Positions 46,156 to 56,783 of a DNA stretch of 64,000 nt are shown here, in pieces. The first letter of the stretch is position 1. The number at the start of each line of letters is the position of its first letter. Location of the stretch: positions 120,250-184,249 of the forward strand of contig JAPPIK010000032.1 in the NCBI GenBank assembly GCA_028820655.1. Direction: 5' to 3'. Source of the DNA: Candidatus Poribacteria bacterium (lineage in GTDB: Bacteria > Poribacteria > WGA-4E > JAJDTR01). The notes under the pieces were generated by a model. The model was not told the origin of the DNA and did not search any database. It was given only the letters and a program-made list of their open reading frames with translations. A program made the position numbers and the translations under genes.

Positions 46156-47196
46156 TCAATAATCGCGTTCAACAACAAATCTCACCAGAGGAACAAAAAG
46201 GTTCTTTGCTTGGTTATCCGGTATGTGGACGAATCGCTGTGCAAATTGAGCGCATGCCTGTTCCACCAGCGCTTCGGATCGCTTTTGTGCATACGCAATT
46301 GATTGATACTTCTCCATGAGTGACAATACTTCATTGATGTCGGCTGTGCTTTTGTTGTTTCGACTTCTAGCCATGATTTCGACGACGCTGTCCGCCTCGT
46401 CAGCTGTGCACGAATTGACCAAATGTATCAGCACCAGCGTGCGTTTGCCCTCGCTAATATCTCCGGCAATTTCTTTACCGTATTGCCCCTCGTCCCCGGT
46501 GAGGTTCAGTACATCATCCTGAATTTGAAACGCGACACCCAAGTTCTGGCCGATGTCAATGAACTGGTCCACATCAGCTTTTGCTGCTCCTGCCGTAATC
46601 GCCCCCAAGCGGCACGGCGCAATGGACGTGTACCAAGCGGTCTTTTGCACGCACATCGTCCAATAGTCACCTTCTGTAAGATTCCACTGGTTGTTGTGAA
46701 CCCAGCTTAGTTCCACGTGTTGCCCCTCGACGACTTGATTGCTCAGCCGTGTGAATTCGGCGAGTACCTGAAATGCGACCTCGTGTCCGAGTATCTCGGC
46801 GTTCCGATGTAGCATCTCCCACATTTTACAGTGGAGCGCATCCCCTGCGTTAAGCGCTAACGGAACGCCATATTTCTGATTCAGACATGGTTCCCCGCGG
46901 CGGAGATCGGACCCGTCTTCGATGTCGTCATGGATTAGCAACCAGTTCTGTAGAAGCTCAAGCGCCGCCGCGGTATTGAAAGCCTTTTCGGGATCACCGC
47001 CAAACGCTTCACAGATCAGCAAACAGAGAGCGGGGCGGAGTCTTTTTCCGGATCTCTGAGGATAATCACGCATCATGTCGTAGAGACATTGCACCTCATC
47101 TCGACTATGTTCTGACGGAAGAAAATCTAGAATGTAAGCATCAATCGCTGGTTTTACTTCGCCAAGAAATTCCTTCAACACCTTAGCATCTGCCAT
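46156..47196 (-). CDS. Polyprenyl synthetase family protein
   Basis: HDDIEDGSDLRRGEPC first Asp-rich motif; FQIQDDVLNLTGD second motif. Confidence 0.93.
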   Translation of the reverse strand: MADAKVLKEFLGEVKPAIDAYILDFLPSEHSRDEVQCLYDMMRDYPQRSGKRLRPALCLLICEAFGGDPEKAFNTAAALELLQNWLLIHDDIEDGSDLRRGEPCLNQKYGVPLALNAGDALHCKMWEMLHRNAEILGHEVAFQVLAEFTRLSNQVVEGQHVELSWVHNNQWNLTEGDYWTMCVQKTAWYTSIAPCRLGAITAGAAKADVDQFIDIGQNLGVAFQIQDDVLNLTGDEGQYGKEIAGDISEGKRTLVLIHLVNSCTADEADSVVEIMARSRNNKSTADINEVLSLMEKYQSIAYAQKRSEALVEQACAQFAQRFVHIPDNQAKNLFVPLVRFVVERDY

Positions 47197-47379
47197 AACC
47201 TTGGATTTGACCTTCCGCTGTAAATTTCTGGCAAAGTTGGGCCTTCAGAAATCAACCAATGCATTCTTCACATTCCTGGCTGTGCCCGCCTACTCAGAGA
47301 AAACGGCAATCCTATACTGTTCGTTTCCATCGGTTGCCTTGGTAGGGTTGGGCGCAGTATTGTTAGGGCTACTTACCAC

Positions 47380-48339
47380 CTATGCGTCGCCATCTGGGTG
47401 CATGAGAATTTTAAAGGAGGGTTCCGGGCTGTGGATTAAATCTAGCGCGTCCGGAAACTGAACAAGTGGGAAATGGTGGCTGATAATCTCGGTGAGATTG
47501 ACTCTCCTTGATTTGGCAAGCCCGATTGCCCGTTCAAACTTGCTGCCAAAACTGTGCACACCGACAATCTTAAGTTCGCGATAGAAAATGTCGTATGGTT
47601 CTACAGTCATCGTTGCGTCAGGTGCCGCAACACCGAACAGAAGGAATTTGCCTCCCCATTTTGTAAAACCGAGCATCTGTTCCTGAGCGCTCGGATTTCC
47701 GGTAGCATCGATAGTTAGATGAAACTTTCTCGGGTGCGCATCCAAAAGCTGTTCCTTGAGATTGTGGCTTGCATCGAAAACTTCGTCCGCTCCCAATTCC
47801 TTCGCTTTCGTCAGTTTTTCCGTTGCAATATCCGCGACCGCAACCGACTGTGCACCGGCGAGTTTGGCAACCTGCATGAGAAGCAGCCCGATGGGACCTG
47901 CACCGACAACCAAGACCTCGTCGCCGATATTCACGCCAACGGTGTCAATACCGTTGATAACGCAGGCTAGGGGTTCAACCAGCGCTCCTTCGTCGTAACT
48001 GAGGTCGCCTATCTTGAAGGCGTTGCGTTCTCGCACCTTTACGAAGTCCTCGAACCCTCCCGGTGCAGACACGCCGTAACCCGCACCCGGATGAACGGTT
48101 ACGCGGTCGCCCGGGACCAACCTCGTGACATTTTTTCCCACTTCGACAACCTCGCCCGAGAATTCGTGTCCGGGAATTACAGGAAAATATCTCCCGTATT
48201 CTCCCTTTAGAATATGGAGGTCGGTGCCGCAGATTCCTGCCGAATGAACTTTGAGTAACACCTCGTCGTCCCCGTGTTCCGGTATATCTGTTGTTCCGAC
48301 TCGCAACGTGTCGATAGCATCGAAAAATACTGCTTGCAT
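47380..48339 (-). CDS. Medium-chain (zinc-type) alcohol dehydrogenase lacking structural zinc loop
   Basis: SAGICGTDLH, PGHEFSG, GAGPIGLL; no Cys cluster between GDRV and GGFEDF. Confidence 0.88.
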   Translation of the reverse strand: MQAVFFDAIDTLRVGTTDIPEHGDDEVLLKVHSAGICGTDLHILKGEYGRYFPVIPGHEFSGEVVEVGKNVTRLVPGDRVTVHPGAGYGVSAPGGFEDFVKVRERNAFKIGDLSYDEGALVEPLACVINGIDTVGVNIGDEVLVVGAGPIGLLLMQVAKLAGAQSVAVADIATEKLTKAKELGADEVFDASHNLKEQLLDAHPRKFHLTIDATGNPSAQEQMLGFTKWGGKFLLFGVAAPDATMTVEPYDIFYRELKIVGVHSFGSKFERAIGLAKSRRVNLTEIISHHFPLVQFPDALDLIHSPEPSFKILMHPDGDA

Positions 48340-48400
48340 CTTGGACCTTTCAAATCTTTTGTTAATGGACTGGCTCCGATTTAGTACATTATACCCGGCA

Positions 48401-49357
48401 TTATGAAACCTGAGGATGCATTAGAATCTTGAGCGACGGTTCCGGTCCGCGCGTTGTTTCAATGGCTTTGGCGAATTCGGCCAGGGGGAAATGATGGCTG
48501 ATGAGGTCCACGAGCTTTACGCGTTTCGCTTTGGCAAGTGCCAATGACCTCTCAAATTTGTTGCCGAGCGAATATGCCCCGATAATCTTTAGTTCACGTT
48601 TGAAAATATCATAAGGTTCGACTCCCATGATGGCCCCGGGCGAAGCGAATCCAAATACTAATACCGTGCCTCTATCAGCAGTGAAACTGAGAAGCTGTTC
48701 TTGCGCTTTGGGATTTCCCGTGGCGTCAATGGTCAAATGGAATCCGTCGGGATGCGTGGCACGAAGCTGGTCCTTGAGATCTTTGTCTACGACAATGGTC
48801 TCGTCCGCACCGAGCTCCTTGGCTTTCTCGAGCTTTTCTTCCACGACATCCGTGACGGTCACCGAGAGTGCTCCGGATAATTTTGCCACCTGTACCATTA
48901 ACAAACCGATTGGACCCGCGCCGGCTACGAGCACCTCATCGCCTAAAGTAACCCTCGCGCTATCGATAGCGTGGACGATACAGCCCAAAGTTTCTATCAA
49001 CGCACCTTCATCGTAGGTGAGATCGTCTAGGGGATGGGCGCGTGAGGCGCGTACTGCGACATAATCTTCAAATCCTCCGGGTATCAGTGTTCCGTAGCCA
49101 ACTCCCGATGGATTCACCGTCACACGGTCACCTGGGCTGTGAGTGGTGACCTTCTTCCCGATTTCAACGACATCTCCGCAGAATTCATGACCGGGGATAA
49201 CCGGCAGCACGCCAAACTCCCCTTTGAGAATGTGAAGGTCGCTCCCACAGATTCCAGCCGATCTAACACTCAGCAGCACCTCGTCGTCGCCGGGTGTAGG
49301 AATCTCCCTAGTCCCGACGCGTATGGTCTCAATATCATCGATATATACGGCTTGCAT
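48401..49357 (-). CDS. Medium-chain (zinc-type) alcohol dehydrogenase, paralogue of the neighbouring gene
   Basis: SAGICGSDLHILKGEFG, PGHEFCGDVVE, AGAGPIGLLMVQVAKLSGA. Confidence 0.88.
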   Translation of the reverse strand: MQAVYIDDIETIRVGTREIPTPGDDEVLLSVRSAGICGSDLHILKGEFGVLPVIPGHEFCGDVVEIGKKVTTHSPGDRVTVNPSGVGYGTLIPGGFEDYVAVRASRAHPLDDLTYDEGALIETLGCIVHAIDSARVTLGDEVLVAGAGPIGLLMVQVAKLSGALSVTVTDVVEEKLEKAKELGADETIVVDKDLKDQLRATHPDGFHLTIDATGNPKAQEQLLSFTADRGTVLVFGFASPGAIMGVEPYDIFKRELKIIGAYSLGNKFERSLALAKAKRVKLVDLISHHFPLAEFAKAIETTRGPEPSLKILMHPQVS

Positions 49358-49392
49358 CCTCCTCGCCTTTCATCCCCACCTATCTGGGGCGA

Positions 49393-50793
49393 TTAGTTAA
49401 AAGAAAAGTATCGCTCCTTGGCATGCTCCGCGGGCCACATATCCAGCAGTTCCAATGTTTCAATGTAATCGTAGTTCTCGAACATCTCCTCTAGTTCTTG
49501 TTGTGTTTTTCGAGGTGCGGGACGTGCAGGTAGGTTTGCAAAATTGAAAGCAATCTGTGCGTTTACAGCGGCAGATTCGGTCAGTCCGGGTACGTAAACC
49601 TTATCAACCGTATCTGCCGTGGTATGGACGAAAGCAAAGTCATTCGGGTGGTAGGGCGACGTATGCGCGAGCATCGCTGGGACACCGTTCAAGAAAAATG
49701 GGAACTGGTCAACTCCGTACCATCCGGGACGATCTACCGAAACCTTGTATGGAGGAAGGTCTTCGCCATCAATACGAAAACGCACAGAAACATCTTCCAT
49801 TATGGGTTTGAATTCATCGATGGCGTTGATACTAACTCCGTTCGGTCTCCCTCCCTGACCGTCATTGTTCAGCATCAGGATGGTATTTTCGAGTTCGTCG
49901 CAATGTTGATGCGTGTAAGCCCATGCGCCAACCAACCCAACCTCTTCGCCGCTAAAGAGCGCTACAATAATAGAGCGCTTTATGTGTTCCTGATTTTGGA
50001 TGAGTGCGCGCGCCGCTTCAACAATGGCGGCGACTCCGGCCGCGTTATCCGCCGCTCCCGGTGCAATATGGTGCGAGTCGTAATGTGCCCCCATAACGAT
50101 ATGCTCGGGAGTATCCTCCGTTCCGGAAATCTCGCCAACGACGTTCCAACCATCTTTTTTCTCGAAACGGCTATCAAGAGTTAGTCGTAACTTGGCAGTT
50201 CCCTTCCTCTGCTCAAGGCGCCGCAAGAAATCGTGGTCCTCTTTACTTATGCTAGCGACCGGAATCTGCGCTGCCTTTGCGTAGACGCAGGCGCGTGCCG
50301 AGAGATGCGATCCCGGAAAACCAAATGCCTCGAGCAAGGCGATGGCGCCGTACTCCGTAGCTAACGGAGTTTTCAGGTGACGCGGGACTGGATCGTAAGG
50401 TGCAACAACGATCCGCCCTTTCACGCGTTCCTTGTGTTCCTCAAGTTCCGCGCGATCACATCGCTCAAGTAACACAAATTCACCCTCAACTCCGACTGTG
50501 GGTGTAGAGGCGGACAAAGCGGAACAGCGACAGCCGAGTTTTCGTTCAATAGGCGCTATGATGCGTAACTCTTCTCTTTCTGCTCTCCATGCTTGATGCG
50601 GAAATGCCTCGGCACGGACATTATCTAGTCCGTATTGAGAAAGCGTTTCGATTAAGAAATCTCGCGCTTTAATTTCGTTTGGACTTCCAATTAGGCGGGG
50701 ACCAATGTCATCGGCAAGGACAAGCAGGTTTTCATACGCTTCCGAGTTGGCAAAGATTTCATCAACAATCCGGTTTTCGATCACTAGATTCAT
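49393..50793 (-). CDS. M28-family metallopeptidase
   Basis: MGAHYDSHHIAPGAADNAAGVAAIVEAARAL, FSGEEVGLVGA, LNNDGQGG. Confidence 0.9.
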   Translation of the reverse strand: MNLVIENRIVDEIFANSEAYENLLVLADDIGPRLIGSPNEIKARDFLIETLSQYGLDNVRAEAFPHQAWRAEREELRIIAPIERKLGCRCSALSASTPTVGVEGEFVLLERCDRAELEEHKERVKGRIVVAPYDPVPRHLKTPLATEYGAIALLEAFGFPGSHLSARACVYAKAAQIPVASISKEDHDFLRRLEQRKGTAKLRLTLDSRFEKKDGWNVVGEISGTEDTPEHIVMGAHYDSHHIAPGAADNAAGVAAIVEAARALIQNQEHIKRSIIVALFSGEEVGLVGAWAYTHQHCDELENTILMLNNDGQGGRPNGVSINAIDEFKPIMEDVSVRFRIDGEDLPPYKVSVDRPGWYGVDQFPFFLNGVPAMLAHTSPYHPNDFAFVHTTADTVDKVYVPGLTESAAVNAQIAFNFANLPARPAPRKTQQELEEMFENYDYIETLELLDMWPAEHAKERYFSFN

Positions 50794-50931
50794 ATGCTAC
50801 CGCTCCACTCATATTTTTACAGGGGAACAAGACGCGGTTGGAATCATACTTAAATCAGGTGAACGTTGTCGAGCCAAACACCTTGCGCCCTTGAGGGCGC
50901 CTGTCAATCATATGCAAGTTAATTGATAATC

Positions 50932-50960
50932 AGAATACGCGAAAATAAAACCATTGTCAA
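50932..50960 (-). promoter_or_regulatory. Minus-strand promoter TTGACA-17-TATTCT for the M28 peptidase gene
   Basis: TGTCAA 50955-50960 and AGAATA 50932-50937 on the plus strand. Confidence 0.6.
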
Positions 50961-50971
50961 GATAATTCACC

Positions 50972-50999
50972 TTGTAATCACCTCAAAGTCGTGTATAAT
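50972..50999 (+). promoter_or_regulatory. Promoter TTGTAA-16-TATAAT for ppc
   Basis: -35 50972-50977, -10 50994-50999; leader hairpin AATCCAA-ATC-TTGGATT at 51028-51044. Confidence 0.6.
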
Positions 51000-51078
51000 A
51001 AATTCTGGATTTTTGGGCTGGCATTTAATCCAAATCTTGGATTTTGCCATCCGTTCACCCTAGAAATAGAGGAACATC

Positions 51079-53841
51079 ATGGACAGTTGGCGAGGCTTAA
51101 AAATAGAGGTTGAAGGCACTGGCATTACGACGTCTTTGAGCGAGCAAGTGCATCTGTTGGGATTGCTTCTCGGTCATGCCATTCGGCAACAGGCGGGCGA
51201 TGAAATCTTGGGGTTGGCCGAACAGTTGCGAATCCTCTGCAAAGATGCGGCAACCACGGGAAAAGAGGAGCTTCGAGACCGGGCGGGGGAAATCATCCAA
51301 TCGCTGTCGAGGGAACAGATTGTTTGGTTGCTTCGTGCGTACACCGGGTTTTTCTATCTCGTCAACAAAGCGGAACAGCGCGAAATCGTACGCATCAACC
51401 GCGAGCGGCAGAGCAACGCGACCACCGGAACTCCACGAGTGGAATCAATTGCCGAAGCTATCCACTACCTCAAAAAGTCAGGTGTACCGTTCGAGAATGT
51501 ATTGACGTGGATAGGGCGTTTGGACATTCAACCGACATTCACCGCGCATCCCACCGAAGTCCGCCGACGAAGTATAGCGCGCAAACAGCAACAGGTTGCC
51601 GACCAACTCAAAAGGCTACAAACACAGATTCTCCTTCCGTCGGAGCGCGACAATGTCATTAGGGATATCTATTCTCAGATCGCACTCCTGCTTGCGACTG
51701 ACGAGGTTCGGATTGAACGTCCCTCTGTAATTGATGAGGTGGAACATGCTCTCCATTTCTTGAGTACTTGTGTATGGCAGACCGTACCTCAGTTGTACGG
51801 CGATTTGCGGGAGGCGCTCAAGGTATATTATGATCGAGATGTCGAATTACCCACATTTCTGCGATTCCGTTCGTGGGTTGGTGGGGATCGCGACGGTAAT
51901 CCCAATGTAACCGCCGAAATCACACGTGCCGCGCTGCGACTCAACCGGGAAACTGTCATCGACCTTTACTCAGACGAATTACGCCTCCTATGGCATGACT
52001 TGAGCATCTCAAGTCACATTAATCCTGTACCGGACGAATTGATAGAGTCCTTACAGGAAGATTCAAATAGTGGATTATTAACGGAAGATGAGATTCATCC
52101 ATTCTCGAATGAGCCGTACCGGATCAAGGTCGGCTATATCATGGCGCGACTGAGACAGATGCGCGATGGGGCGAATTTAACAACCGAAAATAGATACGAC
52201 TACGCCAGTTTCGTTAGCGATCTTGAGTTGATTCAACGCTGCTTAAGGGGCAGTAATTTGCCCGAGCTTGCCGAAACGGGCCACCTTGCGGACTTAATTG
52301 TCCGTGCACGAACATTTGGATTCCATCTTACGACGCTTGATATCCGTCAACACAGTAAGATTCACGAGGGAGCGGTAGGGCAATTGTTAGCTACCGGAGG
52401 GGTATGTACGAACTATAGTTCTCTTTCGGAGGAGGATCGCCTTAAAATCCTCGAACGTGAACTGCAAAACAAACGACCGTTGTTACCTCCCAAAACAGAA
52501 ACCACGGGCGAAGCACAATTGATGCTTGAGGTAATGGAGTTGGTTGTAGAGGCTGTGGAATGTGACCGGGACTCGATCGGAAGTTACATCATTAGCATGA
52601 CGGACGCCGTGAGCGATGTCCTTGAGGTGTTACTCTTGCTTAAAGAGGTCGGATTGTGGCATTACGATGATGGAAAGGTGCATTGCGTTGTCGATGTAGT
52701 GCCTCTGCTTGAGACCATAAACGATCTTGAGCGGGCGGAGTCCCTGATGGCGTCACTATTCGCGAATCCCATCTACCGTCTTCATCTCAAAGCGCGTAAC
52801 GACTTCCAAGAGATCATGCTGGGTTATTCCGACAGCAACAAAGACGGCGGTTACTGGATGGCAAACTGGTCGTTGCACAAGGCGCAGGCGGTGTTAGCTC
52901 GCGTTTGTCAGCAATTTCAGGTTGAGATGCGACTGTTTCACGGACGTGGCGGAACCATAGGACGCGGCGGTGGCAGAGCGAATCGCGCAATCTTCGCCAT
53001 GGCACAGGAGACGTACAACGGGCGTATCCGCTTTACCGAGCAGGGCGAAGTGATTTCTTTCCGGTACTCTCTACCCGGTATCGCCCACAGGCACCTGGAG
53101 CAGATAGTCAACGCCATGCTAAAGACGATGCACCCTGAAACCTCAAATTTGGGGCAAGACTCGAACCCGATGATGGAATTCCTTGCCAGCGAATCTATGA
53201 AGGCTTATCGCAATCTAATCGATGACGATGAATTCTGGCCTTGGTACGTGCAAGTCACTCCAATTGAACAGATCAGTCATCTGCCGATTGCCTCACGTCC
53301 GGCATCGCGCAAAGCCGGCAGCGAAGTCGACTTTGAGGATTTGCGTGCCATTCCTTGGAATTTTTCGTGGATTCAAACACGTTACAATGTGCCGGGGTGG
53401 TATGGAATGGGTAGTGCACTAAGCAAGTACATAGATGAACGTCATAACGGCTCCGATGAATTACAAGAATACTATCGCAATTGGCCCTTCTTTCGCGCTG
53501 TGGTCGACAATGCACAAGCGGAAATGGCTAGGGCGCGTCTCGATATGGCGAAACGGTATGCTTCCCTTTCGGATGGTACATTTCACGAACGGATACGACA
53601 CGATTTTGAACTCGCGCAGCGTGCCATTCTACAAATCACGGGCCAATCCGAGCTATTGGACAACAACCCCGTTATTCAGAAATCCATCAGACTCCGTAAT
53701 CCGTACACCGATGTGTTAAACTTGCTCCAAACCGAACTGCTCCGGCGCTGGAGGCAGTTGCCTGAAGACAAATCGGAACTGCGTCAATCCATGTTCTTGG
53801 CTATCAATGGCATTGCTGCGGCGATGCACAGTACGGGATAA
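51079..53841 (+). CDS. ppc: Phosphoenolpyruvate carboxylase
   Basis: FTAHPTEVRRRS, GYSDSNKDGGYWMANW, FHGRGGTIGRGGG motifs over 920 aa. Confidence 0.97.
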   Translation: MDSWRGLKIEVEGTGITTSLSEQVHLLGLLLGHAIRQQAGDEILGLAEQLRILCKDAATTGKEELRDRAGEIIQSLSREQIVWLLRAYTGFFYLVNKAEQREIVRINRERQSNATTGTPRVESIAEAIHYLKKSGVPFENVLTWIGRLDIQPTFTAHPTEVRRRSIARKQQQVADQLKRLQTQILLPSERDNVIRDIYSQIALLLATDEVRIERPSVIDEVEHALHFLSTCVWQTVPQLYGDLREALKVYYDRDVELPTFLRFRSWVGGDRDGNPNVTAEITRAALRLNRETVIDLYSDELRLLWHDLSISSHINPVPDELIESLQEDSNSGLLTEDEIHPFSNEPYRIKVGYIMARLRQMRDGANLTTENRYDYASFVSDLELIQRCLRGSNLPELAETGHLADLIVRARTFGFHLTTLDIRQHSKIHEGAVGQLLATGGVCTNYSSLSEEDRLKILERELQNKRPLLPPKTETTGEAQLMLEVMELVVEAVECDRDSIGSYIISMTDAVSDVLEVLLLLKEVGLWHYDDGKVHCVVDVVPLLETINDLERAESLMASLFANPIYRLHLKARNDFQEIMLGYSDSNKDGGYWMANWSLHKAQAVLARVCQQFQVEMRLFHGRGGTIGRGGGRANRAIFAMAQETYNGRIRFTEQGEVISFRYSLPGIAHRHLEQIVNAMLKTMHPETSNLGQDSNPMMEFLASESMKAYRNLIDDDEFWPWYVQVTPIEQISHLPIASRPASRKAGSEVDFEDLRAIPWNFSWIQTRYNVPGWYGMGSALSKYIDERHNGSDELQEYYRNWPFFRAVVDNAQAEMARARLDMAKRYASLSDGTFHERIRHDFELAQRAILQITGQSELLDNNPVIQKSIRLRNPYTDVLNLLQTELLRRWRQLPEDKSELRQSMFLAINGIAAAMHSTG

Positions 53842-53881
53842 TTGTCGAAAAAGAGTGGGTTCACAAATTTAGAGGACGCAG

Positions 53882-55237
53882 ATGATTGAGGAAACGCTAT
53901 ACCAAGAAAAGTACCGGCCCCAGTTTCACTTTACCGCGAAAAAGAACTGGCTGAACGATCCAAACGGTCTGATTTATTATGATGGTGAATACCATCTATT
54001 CTTTCAACACAACCCTTCAGGCATAAACTGGGGAAATATGACGTGGGGTCACGCCGTGAGCACGGATGTGGTGCACTGGGAGCAGTTTTCTCATGCGATT
54101 GAACCCGATGAGTTGGGGACAATTTTCTCCGGCTCAGGGGTCGTGGACTGGAACAACACCACGGGATTTCAAACAGGACAAGAAAGTGTTCTGGTTGCTA
54201 TCTACACATCCGCGGGAGAGTTCGCCCCAAAGGAAACACCCTATACCCAGAGCATCGCCTATAGCGTTGACAGGGGACGGACATGGACAAAGTACGAAGG
54301 GAATTCCGTGCTTTCCAATCTTGCCAAGGGTAACCGGGACCCGAAAGTGTTTTGGCATAAGCCTACGAAGAAATGGGTGATGGCGCTCTATTTGGAAAAC
54401 AACGATTTCGCGCTTTTTGGATCACCAGACCTCAAATCTTGGACAAAACTGTCCGATGTCCATTTGCCGGATGCGAGCGAATGTCCGGATCTTTTTGAGT
54501 TGCCGGTGGATGCAGACCAAAACCGCACCAAATGGGTGTTCTGGGGAGCAAATGGACGGCATTTCATTGGGACGTTTGACGGGGAACATTTTGATGCGGA
54601 AAGCGACGTGTTGCAAACCGAACACGGAGCGAATTGTTACGCCGCGCAGACATGGAGTGACATACCGTCGTCCGATAATCGACGATTGCAGATAGCTTGG
54701 ATGAGTGGAGGTAAGTACCCCGATATGCCATTCAACCAACAGATGGCTTTTCCGTGCGAGTTGACATTGCGAACCACCGCCGACGGTATCCGGTTATTCC
54801 GTAAGCCCGTGAAGGAAATTGAAACTATACACAAGCGGCGGCATACATGGAATGATGAGAAATTGACTCCTGCAGCCAACTTGCTTGATGGTATTGAAGG
54901 CGAGTTGCTCGATATTCGGGCAGAGATTGAACTTGGCGATGCGAAAGCGGTTGGGTTTGGGGTGCGAGGGGAGAACATACATTTCGATATCGACTCACAG
55001 AGGTTGGCTTGTCTTGAAAAATCCGCGTCGCTTCAACCTATCAACGAACGGATATCATTACAGATTCTGGTCGATCGTACGTCGATAGAAGTGTTCGGTA
55101 ACGACGGTCGAGTGTCGATGTGCTCCTGTTTTCTTCCGGACATGGCGGACAGAAGCCTGAAAATCTTTGCCTCCGGCGGAACTGCCTGCATCGTCTCTCT
55201 GGATGTATATGAACTCCATTCCGCTTGGTCACCTTAG
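53882..55237 (+). CDS. Glycoside hydrolase family 32 (invertase/levanase-like)
   Basis: WLNDPNGL, RDPKVF, ECPDLF motifs. Confidence 0.95.
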   Translation: MIEETLYQEKYRPQFHFTAKKNWLNDPNGLIYYDGEYHLFFQHNPSGINWGNMTWGHAVSTDVVHWEQFSHAIEPDELGTIFSGSGVVDWNNTTGFQTGQESVLVAIYTSAGEFAPKETPYTQSIAYSVDRGRTWTKYEGNSVLSNLAKGNRDPKVFWHKPTKKWVMALYLENNDFALFGSPDLKSWTKLSDVHLPDASECPDLFELPVDADQNRTKWVFWGANGRHFIGTFDGEHFDAESDVLQTEHGANCYAAQTWSDIPSSDNRRLQIAWMSGGKYPDMPFNQQMAFPCELTLRTTADGIRLFRKPVKEIETIHKRRHTWNDEKLTPAANLLDGIEGELLDIRAEIELGDAKAVGFGVRGENIHFDIDSQRLACLEKSASLQPINERISLQILVDRTSIEVFGNDGRVSMCSCFLPDMADRSLKIFASGGTACIVSLDVYELHSAWSP

Positions 55238-55361
55238 CGATCATACGGATAATTGTCGCGTTTTTTGTAGCCTTGGTCTGAAACGTGGAAATTGCATGCT
55301 TGAACCATCGATGTTTATAATCGCTTTTGCCAACACATCAAGATTAGCTTAAGGTATAAAC

Positions 55362-56240
55362 GTGGATAAAGAGTGTGTAAAGCATTGCTTAAAGGAGGAT
55401 GAACGCGCTGCATTTGAACGCGACGGGTTGCTTGTGATAAAGGACGCGCTTCCCGCCCCAATGGTCAAAGACCTCGGTGAGATTGTAGGGCGGTTGGGAT
55501 CTGGCGACAATATCTTTGCCAAAGATGAGTTGTTTGTGGAACTGCTTGATTGGCCGCGCACCTTTCCGAAGGTCTTCGGAGTTCTCGGATGGAATATTCA
55601 TTCGTACTACACACAAATTGTCGTCAGTCCGCCGCAAGAAGAGAGTATGCGCCAAACGAAACGTCGACGGGGTTGGCATCAGGACAGTGATCGGATAAAC
55701 GCCGACATTGAACCGGGGATTCAGCCTCGGCTATCTGTAAAGGTGGGGTATTTCCTGACGGACGCGTCGGAGGGTGGTCGGGGAAACTTTAGCGTGATTC
55801 CCGGCAGTCACCGAAAAAGGGAAATTGAACTACCGGATGACGGCGTTTCAGATCCCGAGGGGGCAACGGAGGTAAAAGTTCCTCCAGGCACCGCAGTCAT
55901 GTTTGATCGACGTCTATTTCACGCACCGGGCCTCAATCGGTCGGATATCACGCGCAAGGCGCTCTTTATCGGTTACAGCCACCGATGGATCCATCCGCGT
56001 GATGAAAGAACGGTTTCGCATCTGATCGAGCGTTCCGATCCGATACGCAGACAGTTGCTAGGTGCAAAGACCGGCGCGATGGGGACTTCAAGTCCGCGTG
56101 AAGAGGATGTGCCGCTGAGGTCATGGATGCTGGAACACTTGGGCGAGGTAGCCGTTGCCGATTGGTACGCGCGCATAGTGGGCGCGCAGTCCGTGTCATT
56201 TGGACGCAACCATTCCGATCCGCGGCCATCCGAGTCCTAA
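55362..56240 (+). CDS. Phytanoyl-CoA dioxygenase family protein
   Basis: GWHQDSDRI (HxD), VIPGSHRKRE, HAPGLNRSDITRKALFIGY. Confidence 0.85.
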   Translation: MDKECVKHCLKEDERAAFERDGLLVIKDALPAPMVKDLGEIVGRLGSGDNIFAKDELFVELLDWPRTFPKVFGVLGWNIHSYYTQIVVSPPQEESMRQTKRRRGWHQDSDRINADIEPGIQPRLSVKVGYFLTDASEGGRGNFSVIPGSHRKREIELPDDGVSDPEGATEVKVPPGTAVMFDRRLFHAPGLNRSDITRKALFIGYSHRWIHPRDERTVSHLIERSDPIRRQLLGAKTGAMGTSSPREEDVPLRSWMLEHLGEVAVADWYARIVGAQSVSFGRNHSDPRPSES

Positions 56241-56270
56241 GACTGGTGTCTGTTGACTACAGATCCAATC

Positions 56271-56681
56271 CTACGAATAAACCGTGAGGATGAGATTTCG
56301 CCTACCTCCGCGATTCCTGAACTCGCACAAGTAGATTCCTTGCCAGATTCCGAGATTCAACCGGTGGTTGGTAATCGGTATACTGACTGAAGATCCGACA
56401 AGCGCCGATTTGATGTGCGCAGGCATATCATCCGTGCCTTCTACCGTATGAACGTAGTGGTCGGCATCTTCGGCAATTAAGAGGTTGAAGCTACTTTCAA
56501 AATCCTCCCTTACCGTAAAATCCGCGTTTTCATTGATGGTTAACCCAGCCGATGTGTGTTTGATGAAAACGTGGAGGATTCCATTCTCCGGCAATGAACC
56601 CACCTGCTGAAGAATCTCCTCGGTGATCAGATGAAATCCTCGGTGATACTCCTTCAGAGTGAGTTCGACTTGACGGATCAT
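56271..56681 (-). CDS. YjbQ/UPF0047 family protein (secondary thiamine-phosphate synthase type)
   Basis: HVFIKHTSAGLTINENAD, WQGIYLCEFRNRGGRRNL. Confidence 0.93.
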   Translation of the reverse strand: MIRQVELTLKEYHRGFHLITEEILQQVGSLPENGILHVFIKHTSAGLTINENADFTVREDFESSFNLLIAEDADHYVHTVEGTDDMPAHIKSALVGSSVSIPITNHRLNLGIWQGIYLCEFRNRGGRRNLILTVYS

Positions 56682-56783
56682 ACTTCAACGAGAATAACAC
56701 GTTACTGCGGGCGAGGTCCGCAGCGAATTGGCGCAGCCCAACTAGCGCCCGCCTACTGATCGATAATTGGCAATAACTCCACG

